Assembly (NCBI RefSeq): GCF_003148475.1
Contig: NZ_QGGG01000020.1
Coordinates: forward strand, 1-64,000
Direction of reading: 5' to 3'
From: Pseudaminobacter salicylatoxidans
Lineage (GTDB): Bacteria; Pseudomonadota; Alphaproteobacteria; Rhizobiales; Rhizobiaceae
DNA length: 64,000 nt
Position numbers and translations under genes: made by a program. Below the pieces are notes generated by a model. That model did no database searches. It was not told where the DNA came from and was given only the letters and a program-made list of their open reading frames with translations. This document shows positions 8,502-18,288 of the stretch, piece after piece (positions within the stretch are counted from its first letter, which is position 1; every line of letters begins with the position of its first letter).

Positions 8502-10571
8502 CTACCGCCCTTCGCGATACCACATGGCGCCCAGCGCCATCAGAAGCAGGCCCAGCCCGAAGAAGCCCCCGAACAGCGGCACACGGCCGACCGACTTCAG
8601 AACGCTGTCATTCGTGGTCTTCAGCCCGATCCAGTCGCGGCCCGAAGCATCGGCATTGCCGCGCACGGGCACGATGCCGGGCACGTTTACACTTGAAGTA
8701 GAGGCAAGGCGGCGCACGCTGCCACCGGTCTTTTCCGCCTGTGGCCTCAGGACATCCTCGGTTGAAACCATGTCGCCGAATTCAGGCGCGTTGATCGGGC
8801 CGATATGGGCAAGCGTGCTCAGATTGCCGTTGGCAACCTGATAGAGACCGATTTCCTTGGTGACCGCGCTGCCCGTGAAGATGCCGGGCTCGCTCTGCGT
8901 CAGTGGCACGGTCATGGGTTTGCCGGACGGGGTGATGACCTGCGCGTTGCCGGGATTGTCGCTCATGGTCTGGCGGCGAACCTCCAGCGTCATGCCTCGC
9001 CCGTCGGCGGTGAGGCGCTCTTCCTCCAGTTCCGGCTCCTTCATCAGCCAATGGGCGATGCGCCTGTAGAGGGGAACATGCGGGCCGCCGCCTTCGAAGC
9101 CGCGCGCCCATAGCCAGCCCTGGTCGGACAGGAACATGCCGACGCGGCCTTCGCCCTTGTGGTCGAGCACGAGAAGCGGCCGGTCGTCGGCACCCTTCAT
9201 GACGACCTCGCCTTCGGGATGATCCACCGCGATGGTGCGGAACCAGCGGCTCCAATGGGGGGGCTCGGCTGTCGAGCCTTCCAGCCCGCGCGTCACGGGG
9301 TGACGTTTGCCGAGATCGGTGAGGCGTGGATAAAAGCCCTTTTCAACTACTTCGCCGGTGGGCATGGCGGGCAGTGCCGGCAGCAGCGGCGTGCGCGCAA
9401 TGGACTGCGGGCCGGCATATTCCGGGCCGGCGGCGATCAAGAGCGCGCCACCCTTTTCGACATATTCGGCGATGTAGTCGTAATAGAGGATCGGCAGCAC
9501 GTCGCGGTGCTGGTAACGGTCGAAGATGATGAGGTCGAACTCGTTGATCTTGTCGACGAACAGTTCGCGCGTCGGGAAGGCGATGAGCGAGAGTTCGTTG
9601 ATCGGCGTGCCGTCCTGCTTTTCGGGCGGGCGCAGGATGGTGAAGTGCACCAGATCGACCGAGGCGTCGGATTTCAAGAGATTGCGCCAGGTCCGCTCGC
9701 CGGCATGTGGTTCGCCCGAAACCAGCAGCACGCGCAGGTTCTCGCGGATGCCGTCGACCAGCGCCACGGAGCGGTTGTTGATGTCGGTGATTTCGCCATC
9801 CTCATGGTCGACCGCGACCTCGATGATGTTGCGGCCCGCATTGGGAATGGTGAGGCGCAGCGGCATTTCCTGGCCGATGACGGCGCGCTCGACCGAGACC
9901 TGCTGGCCATTGACCGACACGCGCACATCGACCTGTCCGGCTTCGCCGCCGGAGGTGATGACGCGATAGGTCATGTCGAGCGGCTTGCCGACGATGCCGA
10001 AGCGCGGTGCCTTTTCGAAACGGATGCGGCGGTCTTTTTCGCCTTCGCGGCCGGTAATCAGCGCGTGCAGTGGCGCGTGGAAGCCCGGCGCGCCTGCCGG
10101 AACGTCATGCACTTCGCCATCGGTGATCATGATCGCGCCGCCGATGCGCGAGGGCGGCACGTCGCGGAAGGCGCCGTCGAGGGCGGAGAACAGGCGTGTC
10201 TCCGTGCGCTCGTCGGCGGCGTCGGCCCTGCCGGTTTCGACCACGCGCACCTCGAACTGCTTGAGGTGCGCAAGCTTTTCCTGCAGCACGGTGAGCGCCT
10301 GATCCGTCTGCGCGGTGCGGTCGCCGATGTCCTGACTGGCGCTGCGGTCCACGACCAGCGCCACAACGCTTTGCAGTGGTTCGCGGTTTTCGTCGAGCAG
10401 AACCGGGTTGAGCAGGGCTGCGCCCAGCGCCACCAGCGCGGCCAGACGCAACAGCGCGCCGCGCCGTCGAAACCACAGCCCGGCAAGCGCGAGGATCGCC
10501 AGCGGCACAAGGATAAGCGCCAGGAACTGCCAGCTCAGCAGGGGTTCGAAGGAGAGCGACCAGCTGTTCAT
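8502..10571 (-). CDS. Large membrane protein with glutamine-amidotransferase-like domain, BatA-type operon
   Basis: 689 aa. There are two N-terminal hydrophobic helices (about 12-60) and a last helix at the C-terminus (about 660-682). Between them is a periplasmic portion with a vWA-like segment (VVALVVDRSASQDIGDRT, MIDAS-like DxSxS, about 85-105) and a class I amidotransferase-like fold around residues 280-400 (LLIAAGPEY), with no obvious catalytic Cys. It is last in the MoxR-DUF58-DUF4159 operon, one nt after the preceding gene. Function is not established; relatives act in MoxR/vWA systems that assemble or protect envelope complexes. Confidence 0.75.
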   Translation of the reverse strand: MNSWSLSFEPLLSWQFLALILVPLAILALAGLWFRRRGALLRLAALVALGAALLNPVLLDENREPLQSVVALVVDRSASQDIGDRTAQTDQALTVLQEKLAHLKQFEVRVVETGRADAADERTETRLFSALDGAFRDVPPSRIGGAIMITDGEVHDVPAGAPGFHAPLHALITGREGEKDRRIRFEKAPRFGIVGKPLDMTYRVITSGGEAGQVDVRVSVNGQQVSVERAVIGQEMPLRLTIPNAGRNIIEVAVDHEDGEITDINNRSVALVDGIRENLRVLLVSGEPHAGERTWRNLLKSDASVDLVHFTILRPPEKQDGTPINELSLIAFPTRELFVDKINEFDLIIFDRYQHRDVLPILYYDYIAEYVEKGGALLIAAGPEYAGPQSIARTPLLPALPAMPTGEVVEKGFYPRLTDLGKRHPVTRGLEGSTAEPPHWSRWFRTIAVDHPEGEVVMKGADDRPLLVLDHKGEGRVGMFLSDQGWLWARGFEGGGPHVPLYRRIAHWLMKEPELEEERLTADGRGMTLEVRRQTMSDNPGNAQVITPSGKPMTVPLTQSEPGIFTGSAVTKEIGLYQVANGNLSTLAHIGPINAPEFGDMVSTEDVLRPQAEKTGGSVRRLASTSSVNVPGIVPVRGNADASGRDWIGLKTTNDSVLKSVGRVPLFGGFFGLGLLLMALGAMWYREGR

Positions 10572-10572
10572 G

Positions 10573-13401
10573 CTATTGCCCCAGCCTTTCCAGCAGAGCA
10601 GGTACGTGCACCTGGTCGGACTTGTAGTTGCCCGTCAGCATATACATGACGATGTTGACGCCGGCGCGATAGGCGAGCAGGCGCTGCATCGGATCGGCCG
10701 GCACGGTGGGAAACATCGGCGCGCCGCTGGCGTCGATGGCCCAGGCACCCGCGAAATCATTGGCGGTGATCATGATCGGCGTGACGCCGTCGCCCGTGCG
10801 CACCGGGCGATGCTCGGTGTTGCTGGCGTCCAGCGAAGCCTCCACCCAGAGCGGACTGCCGTTGAAGCGGCCGGGAAACTCCGGAAGGATGTAGAAGGAT
10901 TTGGTCAGCACATGGTCGGCCGGCACGGGCTCCAGCGGCGGCACGTTGAGGTTGGACAGGATGTCGCGCAGCCGTTCCGTGGCGGGACTTGCCGAATCCG
11001 CGCCGATGCCATTTGCATACTGGTCCCGCGTGTCGAACAGCACCGTTCCGCCCTGCTGCATATAGGCATCGATACGGCCGATGGCCTCCTGTGAAGGCAT
11101 GGGCGCCCTGGGATCTATCGGCCAATAGATGATCGGGTAGAAGGCGAGTTCGTCGCGGGAAATGTCCACCCCCGCCGGGTCGCCCGGCTCCAGCGCGGTC
11201 TTGTCGATGAGGAAGCGAGACAGCCCTTCGAGGCCGGCGCGGCTGACGGCGTCGATCGAGGAATCGCCGGTGATCACATAGGCAAGGCGGGTCTTCGATA
11301 CGGCGTCGATTGCCGCCTGATCGCCCGGTTTGCTGTCGTCGGCATGGGCATGCGGAGCAAGGGCGAAGAACAGTGCGCCAGCGGCGAGAACCACGGCAGC
11401 GGCACCGGCACCGCGCGCTGCGGCGCGGGTGCGGCGGCCGGCGAACATGCCGCCGAGCCAGAACACGGCCAGCGTGTCAAGCAGCATGAGAATGAGCGCG
11501 GCGGCCACGAGCGGACCCTTCAGGTCGCGGGATTCATCGAAAGCATAGCGCATCTCGGTGACGGGCGCCGCGATCTGCGGGCGCATCAGCGGGGTCAGCG
11601 TTGTGTCCGCGTCGAGCAGATTGTGCGCGACCACGCCTTCCTCGCTGCCATAGAGGCCGGGCGGGTTCTCGATGGTCACAGGCACCGGACCGTGCCCGAC
11701 CGTCAGCGGCCGTGCCTCGGCAGGCGGCGGCACCAACGCGCCATTGGCCGCGATCATCCGATAGGGCGCCAGCGATGCCACCTGACCCTCGGCGCCGGCG
11801 GCGAGGGTGCCCTGGTTGCGCGACATCTGCACCAGGCGCCGCAGCATCTCCACGAAGCTGCCGGAGATCGGGAGGTTGGACCATGTCGCCTGCGGCGCGG
11901 TGTGGAAGAGCACAAGGGTGCCTTTCTCGCGTCGCGCGCCAGTGACCAGCGGCGTGCCGTCCGCAAGGTTGGCCCAGGTGCGATCCACGATGTCGGCGGA
12001 AGGCTCGGCCAGCACCTGGCGGGTAACAGTAACCTCGGCCGGCGGTGAAAGATCGGAGAACGGGCCGGTCTTGGGGAACTCGGTGACCGGCTGCGGCTCG
12101 GTCCAGGACAGCGCCCCACCCAGCGAGCGCTCGCCTGTGCGCAGGCGGACCGGTAAAAGCTCGTCGTCATTGCCGGCGGCGGCCAGGCGCGAGCCCGCGA
12201 AGCGCACCAGCATGCCGCCATTGTTCACCCACTCCACCAGCTTCTGGTGGGCAGGCTCGGGAATGTTGCCGACATCGGCCATGACGATCATCGCCGGCTT
12301 CTGCTCCAGAAGCTGCGGAATGGCATCTGCGAGGTCGCGGCTCTGCGGCTCGACGAGGTCGGCGAAAGGCTGCAGGGCACGGCGGATATAGTATAGCGGC
12401 GAAAGCAGCGGCTGCGCCTGATCCGCCTCCGATTGCGAGATGAGGCCGACACGGCGACGCTTGGAGCTTTCGTCCAGCACCCGGACTGCGCCCGCATGAT
12501 TTTCGCCGTCGATCGATATTGCGGAAAAGTCGTTGCGCAGCTCGAAGGGAACCTTCATCAGCCCGGTTCCCTTGGTTTCGTCCATGCCGAAGGAGACCGT
12601 CGCATCGGCGATGCGGCGGCCCTTGTCGTCGAAGGCGCCGGCAGTGACCTGACGGGGAGTGGCATCACTCGACGGGCGAATGGCGGTGAGCGCGAAGCCG
12701 TCGATCTGGTTCTCGGCATCGGTGAGGCCAACCGTGGCCAGCCTGTCGGGAACCGCCCAGACCACGCTCGATGGGTCCTTGCCTAGCAGCGCCTTGAAGG
12801 CGGCGTCGTCGCCTTGCGCGGCAAGGCCATCGGCCAGCACGGCCACGCTTGCGCCGGGCATCGTATCGAGCGCGGCCGCAACGCGGGCATAGACGCCGGG
12901 CCGGTCGGTGGGGATCGGACGCGGTTGGGTCGCGCGCAGCTTGTCGCGGGCAGCTTCCGGTGAGAAGGGGCCGATGTCGGCATTCGGCTTCTCGGCGGTG
13001 AAGGCCAGCAGGATCGGCACGCCGCCGGCCGCGGCATCGTCGATCAACCGCTCGGCCGTGGCAACGCGGCGATCCCAGTCGGGCGAGGCGGCCCAGCCAT
13101 TGTCCATCACCAGCGCCAGCGCGCTGCCCGTCGTCGGCAGCTTTTCGCGTGGGTTGAAGATCGGTTCGGCCAGCGCCATCACCACCAGCGCGGCCATCAG
13201 CAGCCGCAGCAGCGTCAGCCACCACGGGCTCTGGCGAGGCGTTTCCTCGCGCTTCAGCACGCGCGCCAGGATTTTCAGCGGCGGGAAGACTTCCGCTTGC
13301 GGCTTGGGCGGCGTGAGCCGCAGCAGCCACCAGATGACCGGCAGCGCCAGCAGGCCCCACAGGATCGCGGGGAAGCCGAAGGAGAGCGGCAACCAGCTCA
13401 T
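10573..13401 (-). CDS. BatA-like N-terminal / DUF4159 C-terminal membrane protein
   Basis: 942 aa. The N-terminus (FGFPAILWGLLALPVIWWLL) is the BatA N-terminal double helix. A vWA-like region with VMDNGWAASPDWDRR follows (degenerate MIDAS), then a long periplasmic part. Transmembrane segments around residues 640-700 precede the DUF4159 domain (about 715-940, KTRLAYVITGDSSIDAVSRA at its start). DUF4159 resembles a degenerate amidotransferase fold. The start overlaps the stop of the DUF58 gene by 4 nt. Probably a membrane partner of the MoxR ATPase; the exact role is unknown. Confidence 0.85.
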   Translation of the reverse strand: MSWLPLSFGFPAILWGLLALPVIWWLLRLTPPKPQAEVFPPLKILARVLKREETPRQSPWWLTLLRLLMAALVVMALAEPIFNPREKLPTTGSALALVMDNGWAASPDWDRRVATAERLIDDAAAGGVPILLAFTAEKPNADIGPFSPEAARDKLRATQPRPIPTDRPGVYARVAAALDTMPGASVAVLADGLAAQGDDAAFKALLGKDPSSVVWAVPDRLATVGLTDAENQIDGFALTAIRPSSDATPRQVTAGAFDDKGRRIADATVSFGMDETKGTGLMKVPFELRNDFSAISIDGENHAGAVRVLDESSKRRRVGLISQSEADQAQPLLSPLYYIRRALQPFADLVEPQSRDLADAIPQLLEQKPAMIVMADVGNIPEPAHQKLVEWVNNGGMLVRFAGSRLAAAGNDDELLPVRLRTGERSLGGALSWTEPQPVTEFPKTGPFSDLSPPAEVTVTRQVLAEPSADIVDRTWANLADGTPLVTGARREKGTLVLFHTAPQATWSNLPISGSFVEMLRRLVQMSRNQGTLAAGAEGQVASLAPYRMIAANGALVPPPAEARPLTVGHGPVPVTIENPPGLYGSEEGVVAHNLLDADTTLTPLMRPQIAAPVTEMRYAFDESRDLKGPLVAAALILMLLDTLAVFWLGGMFAGRRTRAAARGAGAAAVVLAAGALFFALAPHAHADDSKPGDQAAIDAVSKTRLAYVITGDSSIDAVSRAGLEGLSRFLIDKTALEPGDPAGVDISRDELAFYPIIYWPIDPRAPMPSQEAIGRIDAYMQQGGTVLFDTRDQYANGIGADSASPATERLRDILSNLNVPPLEPVPADHVLTKSFYILPEFPGRFNGSPLWVEASLDASNTEHRPVRTGDGVTPIMITANDFAGAWAIDASGAPMFPTVPADPMQRLLAYRAGVNIVMYMLTGNYKSDQVHVPALLERLGQ

Positions 13402-14315
13402 GCCCGCACCCCCGAGGCGTAGCCGCTGTCGGCGCTCATGGCCATGTGCACCTGCACCAGTGCTTCCGAGGCCAGATGGTTAGTGTGGTTGACCGTGTAG
13501 CTCCAGCCCAGGCGCTTGCACCAGGCGGCAAGTTCCTCGCGGCGGGCGATGTAGAGCCGGCGATAGTCTTCGGCGAGCTGTTCGGCGCGGCCGGCGGTGA
13601 TCTTGTCGCCGGTCTCCGGATCGCTGAATTCCGTTCGCCCGGAATAGGGGAAGCTCTCCTCGGCCGGATCGGCGACCTCGATCAGATGCGCGCGCGCGCC
13701 GCGCCGGGCGAGCGCGTCGAGCCATTCCATGGTCTCCTCGACGGGATCGAGGAAATCACTGGCAATCACGATGTCGGAAAAGCGCCGGATGCCGGTGAGG
13801 TCGGGCTTCGCCGCCAGCGGGCCGGCATGGGTGAGGTGAGCCGCCAGCCGCTCCGCGCCGTTGCGGGTGGTGAAGGGGTCGGTGAGGCCCGGCCAGGCGA
13901 TGCGCTCGCCGCCGCGCGACAGAAGCTCGGCCAGCGCCAGGATGAGCACCAGCGCGCGCGATTCCTTGGAAACCCGCGCGGCATTCGACTGATAGAGCAT
14001 GGAGGCGGACGGGTCGGCCCACAGCCAGATGGTGTGGGCGGCTTCCCATTCGCGGTCGCGCACATAGATATGGTCGTCGCGGGCAGAACGGCGCCAGTCG
14101 ATGCGCGCCATCGTCTCGCCGTCGACATAGGGACGGAACTGCCAGAAATTCTCGCCGATGCCGCGCTTGCGGCGGCCGTGCCAGCCGGAGATGACGGTAT
14201 TGACCACGCGGCGCGCCTCGATCAGCAGATCGGGCACCAGAAAGGCACGCTGCCTTGCGCGGGCAAGAGCGTCCTTCGTACCGACCGGAGGCGAGGCAGC
14301 GCCGATGCGTGCCAT
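13398..14315 (-). CDS. DUF58 domain protein (MoxR partner)
   Basis: 305 aa, soluble. It shows the DUF58 hallmark near residues 45-85 (GRRKRGIGENFWQFRPYVDG, then DWRRSAR) and a vWA-like DPSASM motif (DxSxS) around residue 118. DUF58 proteins accompany MoxR ATPases and are thought to act as vWA adaptors. The start shares one nt with the MoxR stop (TGATG) and the end overlaps the next gene by 4 nt, so the operon is tightly coupled. Confidence 0.9.
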   Translation of the reverse strand: MARIGAASPPVGTKDALARARQRAFLVPDLLIEARRVVNTVISGWHGRRKRGIGENFWQFRPYVDGETMARIDWRRSARDDHIYVRDREWEAAHTIWLWADPSASMLYQSNAARVSKESRALVLILALAELLSRGGERIAWPGLTDPFTTRNGAERLAAHLTHAGPLAAKPDLTGIRRFSDIVIASDFLDPVEETMEWLDALARRGARAHLIEVADPAEESFPYSGRTEFSDPETGDKITAGRAEQLAEDYRRLYIARREELAAWCKRLGWSYTVNHTNHLASEALVQVHMAMSADSGYASGVRA

Positions 14316-15319
14316 CAGATTCCTTTCACCAGCCGCGCCACCACGTCGCGCACGCTCATGCCTTCGGCGCGGGCGGCGAAGGTGAGCGCCATGCGGTGTT
14401 GCAGGACCGGCTCGGCGAGCGCCTTGACGTCGTCGATCGACGGCGCGAGCCGGCCGTCATACAGCGCGCGGGCGCGGGCGCACAGCGTCAGCGCCTGGCT
14501 GGCGCGCGGGCCGGGGCCCCAGGCGACATGCTTGTCGGTCTCGGCATTGCCCTGACCCGGACGGGCCGAGCGCACCAGCTCGAGGATCGCCTCGACCACG
14601 CTTTCGGGCACAGGCATGCGGCGGATGAGCTGTTGTATCTCCTGCAGGCGGGAAGCCGGCAGCACATTGGCGGCCTGCGCTTCCTCGATACCCGTGGTTT
14701 CCAGCAGGATGCGGCGCTCGGCGTCGATGTCGGGATAGAGAATGTCGATCTGCATCAGGAAGCGGTCGAGCTGGGCTTCCGGCAGCGGATAGGTGCCTTC
14801 CTGCTCCAGCGGATTCTGGGTGGCGAGCACATGGAAGGGCGCGGGCAGGTCGTAGCGCTGGCCTGCGACGGTGACATGATATTCCTGCATGGACTGCAGA
14901 AGCGCCGACTGCGTGCGCGGGCTTGCGCGGTTGATCTCGTCGGCCATCAGCAGTTGCGCGAAGATCGGGCCGGGAATGAAGCGGAAGGAGCGCTTGCCGT
15001 TCTCGTCCTGCTCCATCACCTCGGAGCCGAGGATATCGGAGGGCATCAGGTCGGGCGTGAACTGGACGCGGCGCGAATCCATGCCAAGCACGATGCCCAG
15101 CGTCTCCACCAGCTTGGTCTTGGCAAGGCCGGGAACGCCGACGAGCAGCGCATGGCCACCGGCCAGCAGCGCCACCAGCGTGCGTTCGATGACGCTTTCC
15201 TGGCCGAAGATAACCTTGCCGATGCCTTCGCGAATCTTGGAAATATCGTGCAGCGCCTTCTCGGCGTCCGCGATCATCTCCTTTTCGCCGATCGAGGGAT
15301 CCTTGATCATTACGCTCAT
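14315..15319 (-). CDS. MoxR family AAA+ ATPase
   Basis: 334 aa. It shows Walker A-like GVPGLAKTK (about residues 68-76), Walker B LLMADEINRASPR and sensor 1 LATQNPLEQEGTYPLPEAQL, the standard MoxR signature. It is the first gene of the leftward operon with DUF58, the BatA/DUF4159 protein and a further membrane protein. The ATPase presumably remodels or inserts metal/cofactor into a target with the vWA partners; the target is unknown. I chose ATG 15319 (MSVMIKDPSIG) rather than the open frame to 15436, which would overlap the divergent promoter region. No link to methanol dehydrogenase maturation is shown. Confidence 0.92.
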   Translation of the reverse strand: MSVMIKDPSIGEKEMIADAEKALHDISKIREGIGKVIFGQESVIERTLVALLAGGHALLVGVPGLAKTKLVETLGIVLGMDSRRVQFTPDLMPSDILGSEVMEQDENGKRSFRFIPGPIFAQLLMADEINRASPRTQSALLQSMQEYHVTVAGQRYDLPAPFHVLATQNPLEQEGTYPLPEAQLDRFLMQIDILYPDIDAERRILLETTGIEEAQAANVLPASRLQEIQQLIRRMPVPESVVEAILELVRSARPGQGNAETDKHVAWGPGPRASQALTLCARARALYDGRLAPSIDDVKALAEPVLQHRMALTFAARAEGMSVRDVVARLVKGI

Positions 15320-15455
15320 ACCGCTTCGATCCTCGCTTCTGGCAACCATATCGCCAATGATGGCAGTTACGATTCGCTCATTTGCAGTCCAATCAGGTGA
15401 ACTTAAATCACCCAACCCGGCTGACAAGCGCAACAACAGTGACTATTTCGTGACG

Positions 15456-16085
15456 ATGACCCAGCACAGCCAGGATACTGAAGAGAAGCTTACCGCCGTT
15501 CGCGATACCGCCGGCTTGCAGGCCCTCATCGCGCGCGCGACGCGTGCCGGCAAGGGGGCAGCGCCGGTGGAGCGCTGGAATCCCGAATTTTGCGGCGACC
15601 TCGACATGGAAATCCGGCAGGACGGGACCTGGTTCTACCTCGGCACGCCAATCGGCCGCATGCCGCTGGTACAGCTCTTCTCGAGCGTCCTGCGCAAGGA
15701 TGAGGACGGCAAGACCTATCTCGTCACGCCGGTGGAAAAGGTCGGCATCCGCGTGGTGGATGCGCCTTTCGTGGCCGTCGAGATGACGGTGACGGGCGAT
15801 GGCGACGAACGGGTCGTCACCTTCCGCACCAATGTCGGCGATGTGGTGGAGGCAGGACCCGACCATCCCATGCGCTTCGTGGACGAGGACGACACCGGGG
15901 GCTTGAAGCCCTATGTGCTGGTGCGCGGGCGGCTGGAAGCGCTGGTGGCGCGGCCGGTGATGTATGAACTCGTCGAATATGGCGAGGAGATCGAGATCGA
16001 CGGCGTGACCATGTTCGCGGTACGCTCGAAGGGTGCGGTTTTCCCCATCATGCCTGCCGAGAAGTTGCGGCGGCTGAGCGCATAG
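15456..16085 (+). CDS. DUF1285 domain protein
   Basis: 209 aa, cytoplasmic, function unknown. The sequence RWNPEFCGDLDMEIRQDGTW (about residues 29-48) is characteristic of DUF1285. It heads an operon with a nudix hydrolase and the CCA-adding enzyme, 4 nt before the former, and is divergent from moxR. This order is common in Rhizobiales. ATG 15456 is used; GTG 15450 in frame is an alternative. Confidence 0.9.
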   Translation: MTQHSQDTEEKLTAVRDTAGLQALIARATRAGKGAAPVERWNPEFCGDLDMEIRQDGTWFYLGTPIGRMPLVQLFSSVLRKDEDGKTYLVTPVEKVGIRVVDAPFVAVEMTVTGDGDERVVTFRTNVGDVVEAGPDHPMRFVDEDDTGGLKPYVLVRGRLEALVARPVMYELVEYGEEIEIDGVTMFAVRSKGAVFPIMPAEKLRRLSA

Positions 16086-16089
16086 GATC

Positions 16090-16722
16090 ATGGACCGGCT
16101 GTCAAAATCGCATTTTTCCGCGCGCGATTTTCGCGAGCGCGTGCTGCATGCGCATCCCGAAGACGTGAGCCGGGACTATGGCGACCATTATTTCAATCCC
16201 GGCTTCGCCGACCTGATCCGGCGCGACAACCTGCGTGCCGCCGCCGTGCTGGTGCCGGTAGTGGATCATGGTGAAGAAGCAAGCGTCATCCTCACCAAGC
16301 GCACGGAAAAGTTGCGTAATCACTCCGGTCAGGTGGCGTTCCCCGGCGGCCGCATCGACGCCGCCGATCCGTCGCCGGAATTTGCCGCGCTGCGCGAGAC
16401 GCAGGAGGAAATCGGTCTTAGTTCCGACCGTATCGAGATCGTCGGCCGCATGCCGGACTATGTCTCGGGCAGCGGCTACCGCATCGCGCCGGTGCTCGGC
16501 ATCGTGCGGCCCGATTTCCATCTGAGGCTCAATCCGCACGAGGTGGATGTGGCCTTCGAGGTGCCGCTGCGCTTCCTCATGGACCCGGCCAACCATCATC
16601 AGGGCAGCCGCATGTGGCATGACCGCAAATGGGTCTATTACGACATGCCCTATGGCGGGCAGAGGATATGGGGCGTTACCGCCGGCATCATCCGCACTCT
16701 CTATGAAAGGTATTATGCATGA
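16090..16722 (+). CDS. CoA pyrophosphatase-type nudix hydrolase
   Basis: 210 aa. The nudix box lies at about residues 91-115: GGRID, then ALRETQEEIGL, the Glu-rich helix that binds Mg2+. The preceding LRNHSGQVAFPGG is the extended motif typical of the NUDT7/YeaB CoA diphosphatase group (LLTxR..LRxHxGQxxFPGG), so CoA or its derivatives are the likely substrates. It sits between DUF1285 and cca; its stop overlaps the cca start (ATGA). Confidence 0.88.
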   Translation: MDRLSKSHFSARDFRERVLHAHPEDVSRDYGDHYFNPGFADLIRRDNLRAAAVLVPVVDHGEEASVILTKRTEKLRNHSGQVAFPGGRIDAADPSPEFAALRETQEEIGLSSDRIEIVGRMPDYVSGSGYRIAPVLGIVRPDFHLRLNPHEVDVAFEVPLRFLMDPANHHQGSRMWHDRKWVYYDMPYGGQRIWGVTAGIIRTLYERYYA

Positions 16723-17996
16723 GCGGAGAGGCGACGATCGCGGGCAAGGCCGATTGGCTTGGGGATGCGGGGCTGCAGAAGTTGCTTGCCGCGCTCAATG
16801 CCGATGGCGAGGAGGCGCGCATCGCCGGCGGTGCGGTGCGCAACGCATTGCTGGGCGCGCCGGTGGCCGATGTGGACATCGCCGCCACGACGCTGCCTGC
16901 GGAAACCGCGCGCCGCGCGGAAGCCGCCGGCTTCAAGGCGGTGCCGACCGGGGCGGAGCACGGCACGATCACGGTGATCGTGGATGGCAGGCCGTTCGAG
17001 GTGACGACGCTGCGCGCCGACATCGAGACCGACGGGCGACGCGCCAAGGTGCGCTTCGGCCGCGACTGGAAGGCGGATGCCGAGCGGCGCGACTTCACCA
17101 TCAACGCGCTCTATGCGGAAGCCGACGGCCGCGTGGTCGATCTGGTCGGCGGGCTGGCCGATCTGGAAAGCCGCACGCTGCGCTTCATCGGGGATGCGGA
17201 GGCCCGCATCCGTGAGGACTTCTTACGCATCCTGCGCTTCTTCCGCTTCTTTGCGTGGTATGGGGCAGGACGGCCGGATGCCGAGGGGCTGAAGGCGTGT
17301 GCCCGGCTGAAGGAAGGGCTCGACCGACTGTCGGCCGAGCGCGTCTGGAGCGAGTTGAAGAAACTGCTTTCCGCACCCGACCCGTCGCGGGCGCTGTTGT
17401 GGATGCGGCAGGCCGGTGTGCTTACGCGTATCCTGCCCGAGAGCGAGAAATGGGGCATCGACGCGATCCATGCGCTGGCGCGCGCCGAAGCCGATCTCGG
17501 CTGGCCGGCCGATCCGCTGCTGCGGCTGGAGGCCATCGTGCCGCCGGATGCCGCGCGTATGGCCGCATTGGCCGATCGCATGCGCATGTCGCGCGCCGAG
17601 GCCGACCGGCTGACGCAATGGGCGCTTTCCTCAACGCCGGAACCGGCCATGCCCGAGGGGGCGTTCGCGAAAATGCTCTATCGCGGTGCGCCGGGCGGCA
17701 TCGCGGATCGCCTCAGGCTGGCGCTTGCGGCTGCGCGGGGCAGGGCGGTGCAGGACGACACGGCGATGATCGAGGCCGGCGGCTATTCGCGCCTGCTCGC
17801 CTTCACCCAAAAGAAGTGGCAGCGGCCGGATTTTCCGCTCAATGGCGGCGACCTGGCCGCACTGGGTGTCGCGAACGGCCCAAAGATGGGCGACATGCTG
17901 CGCGCGCTGGAAAATGCCTGGGTGGATTCCGGCTTTGCGCTCCAACGCGACGCGTTGCTCGAACGCGCCGCCGAAAGCCTCAAAACGGTGGAGTAG
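16719..17996 (+). CDS. cca: CCA tRNA nucleotidyltransferase
   Basis: 425 aa. Class II nucleotidyltransferase head: RIAGGAVRNALLG (about 29-41) then VADVDIA with the catalytic Asp pair, followed by RDFTINALY and the RFF-type neck (EDFLRILRFFRFFAWYG). The C-terminal part is helical. The enzyme adds or repairs the 3' CCA of tRNAs. The proposed start overlaps the nudix stop by 4 nt. Confidence 0.93.
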   Translation: MSGEATIAGKADWLGDAGLQKLLAALNADGEEARIAGGAVRNALLGAPVADVDIAATTLPAETARRAEAAGFKAVPTGAEHGTITVIVDGRPFEVTTLRADIETDGRRAKVRFGRDWKADAERRDFTINALYAEADGRVVDLVGGLADLESRTLRFIGDAEARIREDFLRILRFFRFFAWYGAGRPDAEGLKACARLKEGLDRLSAERVWSELKKLLSAPDPSRALLWMRQAGVLTRILPESEKWGIDAIHALARAEADLGWPADPLLRLEAIVPPDAARMAALADRMRMSRAEADRLTQWALSSTPEPAMPEGAFAKMLYRGAPGGIADRLRLALAAARGRAVQDDTAMIEAGGYSRLLAFTQKKWQRPDFPLNGGDLAALGVANGPKMGDMLRALENAWVDSGFALQRDALLERAAESLKTVE

Positions 17997-18050
17997 ATAC
18001 CGGAGCGGCAGCAATTCTGACGGACGCCATTATTCCGCTCTTTCTCATTG

Positions 18051-18101
18051 TTTTAGCTGCATTTTTGCGACATCAGGCGCAAGCTGGCCGCAAAGTGCTT
18101 T
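18051..18101 (+). repeat. Dispersed intergenic repeat, copy A
   Basis: TTTTAGCTGCATTTTTGCGA and the following bases to CAAAGTGCTTTC resemble 30710-30764 over about 50 bp with scattered substitutions and a small indel. It lies between cca and DUF1059. No coding function seen. Confidence 0.55.
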
Positions 18102-18102
18102 C

Positions 18103-18288
18103 TCAGGCGGCGTCGCGAACCTTCTCGATGCGCGAGCGGATCGCCTCGATCATCGTCTCGCGGATGATGGTTTCGCCATGGGTTTCGCGCATGTGCTCGA
18201 CGGCACGGCGCATGACCTCCGCTTCCTCCTCGGCACGGGTATGCCAGTCGCATCCAGGGACGAGTGAGCCGCAGTGAAATTCCTTCAT
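18103..18288 (-). CDS. DUF1059 small protein
   Basis: 61 aa. MKEFHCGSLVPGCDW, then HxRAEEEAEVMRRAVEHMRE and an amphipathic helical end, fits DUF1059: two Cys and one His near the N-terminus that could bind a metal. Function unknown. I chose ATG 18288 because GGAG lies just upstream; the open frame extends to 18342 without a better ribosome site. Confidence 0.8.
   Translation of the reverse strand: MKEFHCGSLVPGCDWHTRAEEEAEVMRRAVEHMRETHGETIIRETMIEAIRSRIEKVRDAA

Noticed and set aside
8168-8701. 177-aa plus-strand frame after the autotransporter
   Set aside because: Made of intergenic palindromes and the antisense of the next gene.
14315-15319. MoxR as a dedicated chaperone for methanol dehydrogenase
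   Set aside because: The family name comes from Paracoccus methanol genes, but this copy is in the DUF58/BatA operon, 40 kb from xoxF, as in non-methylotrophs.
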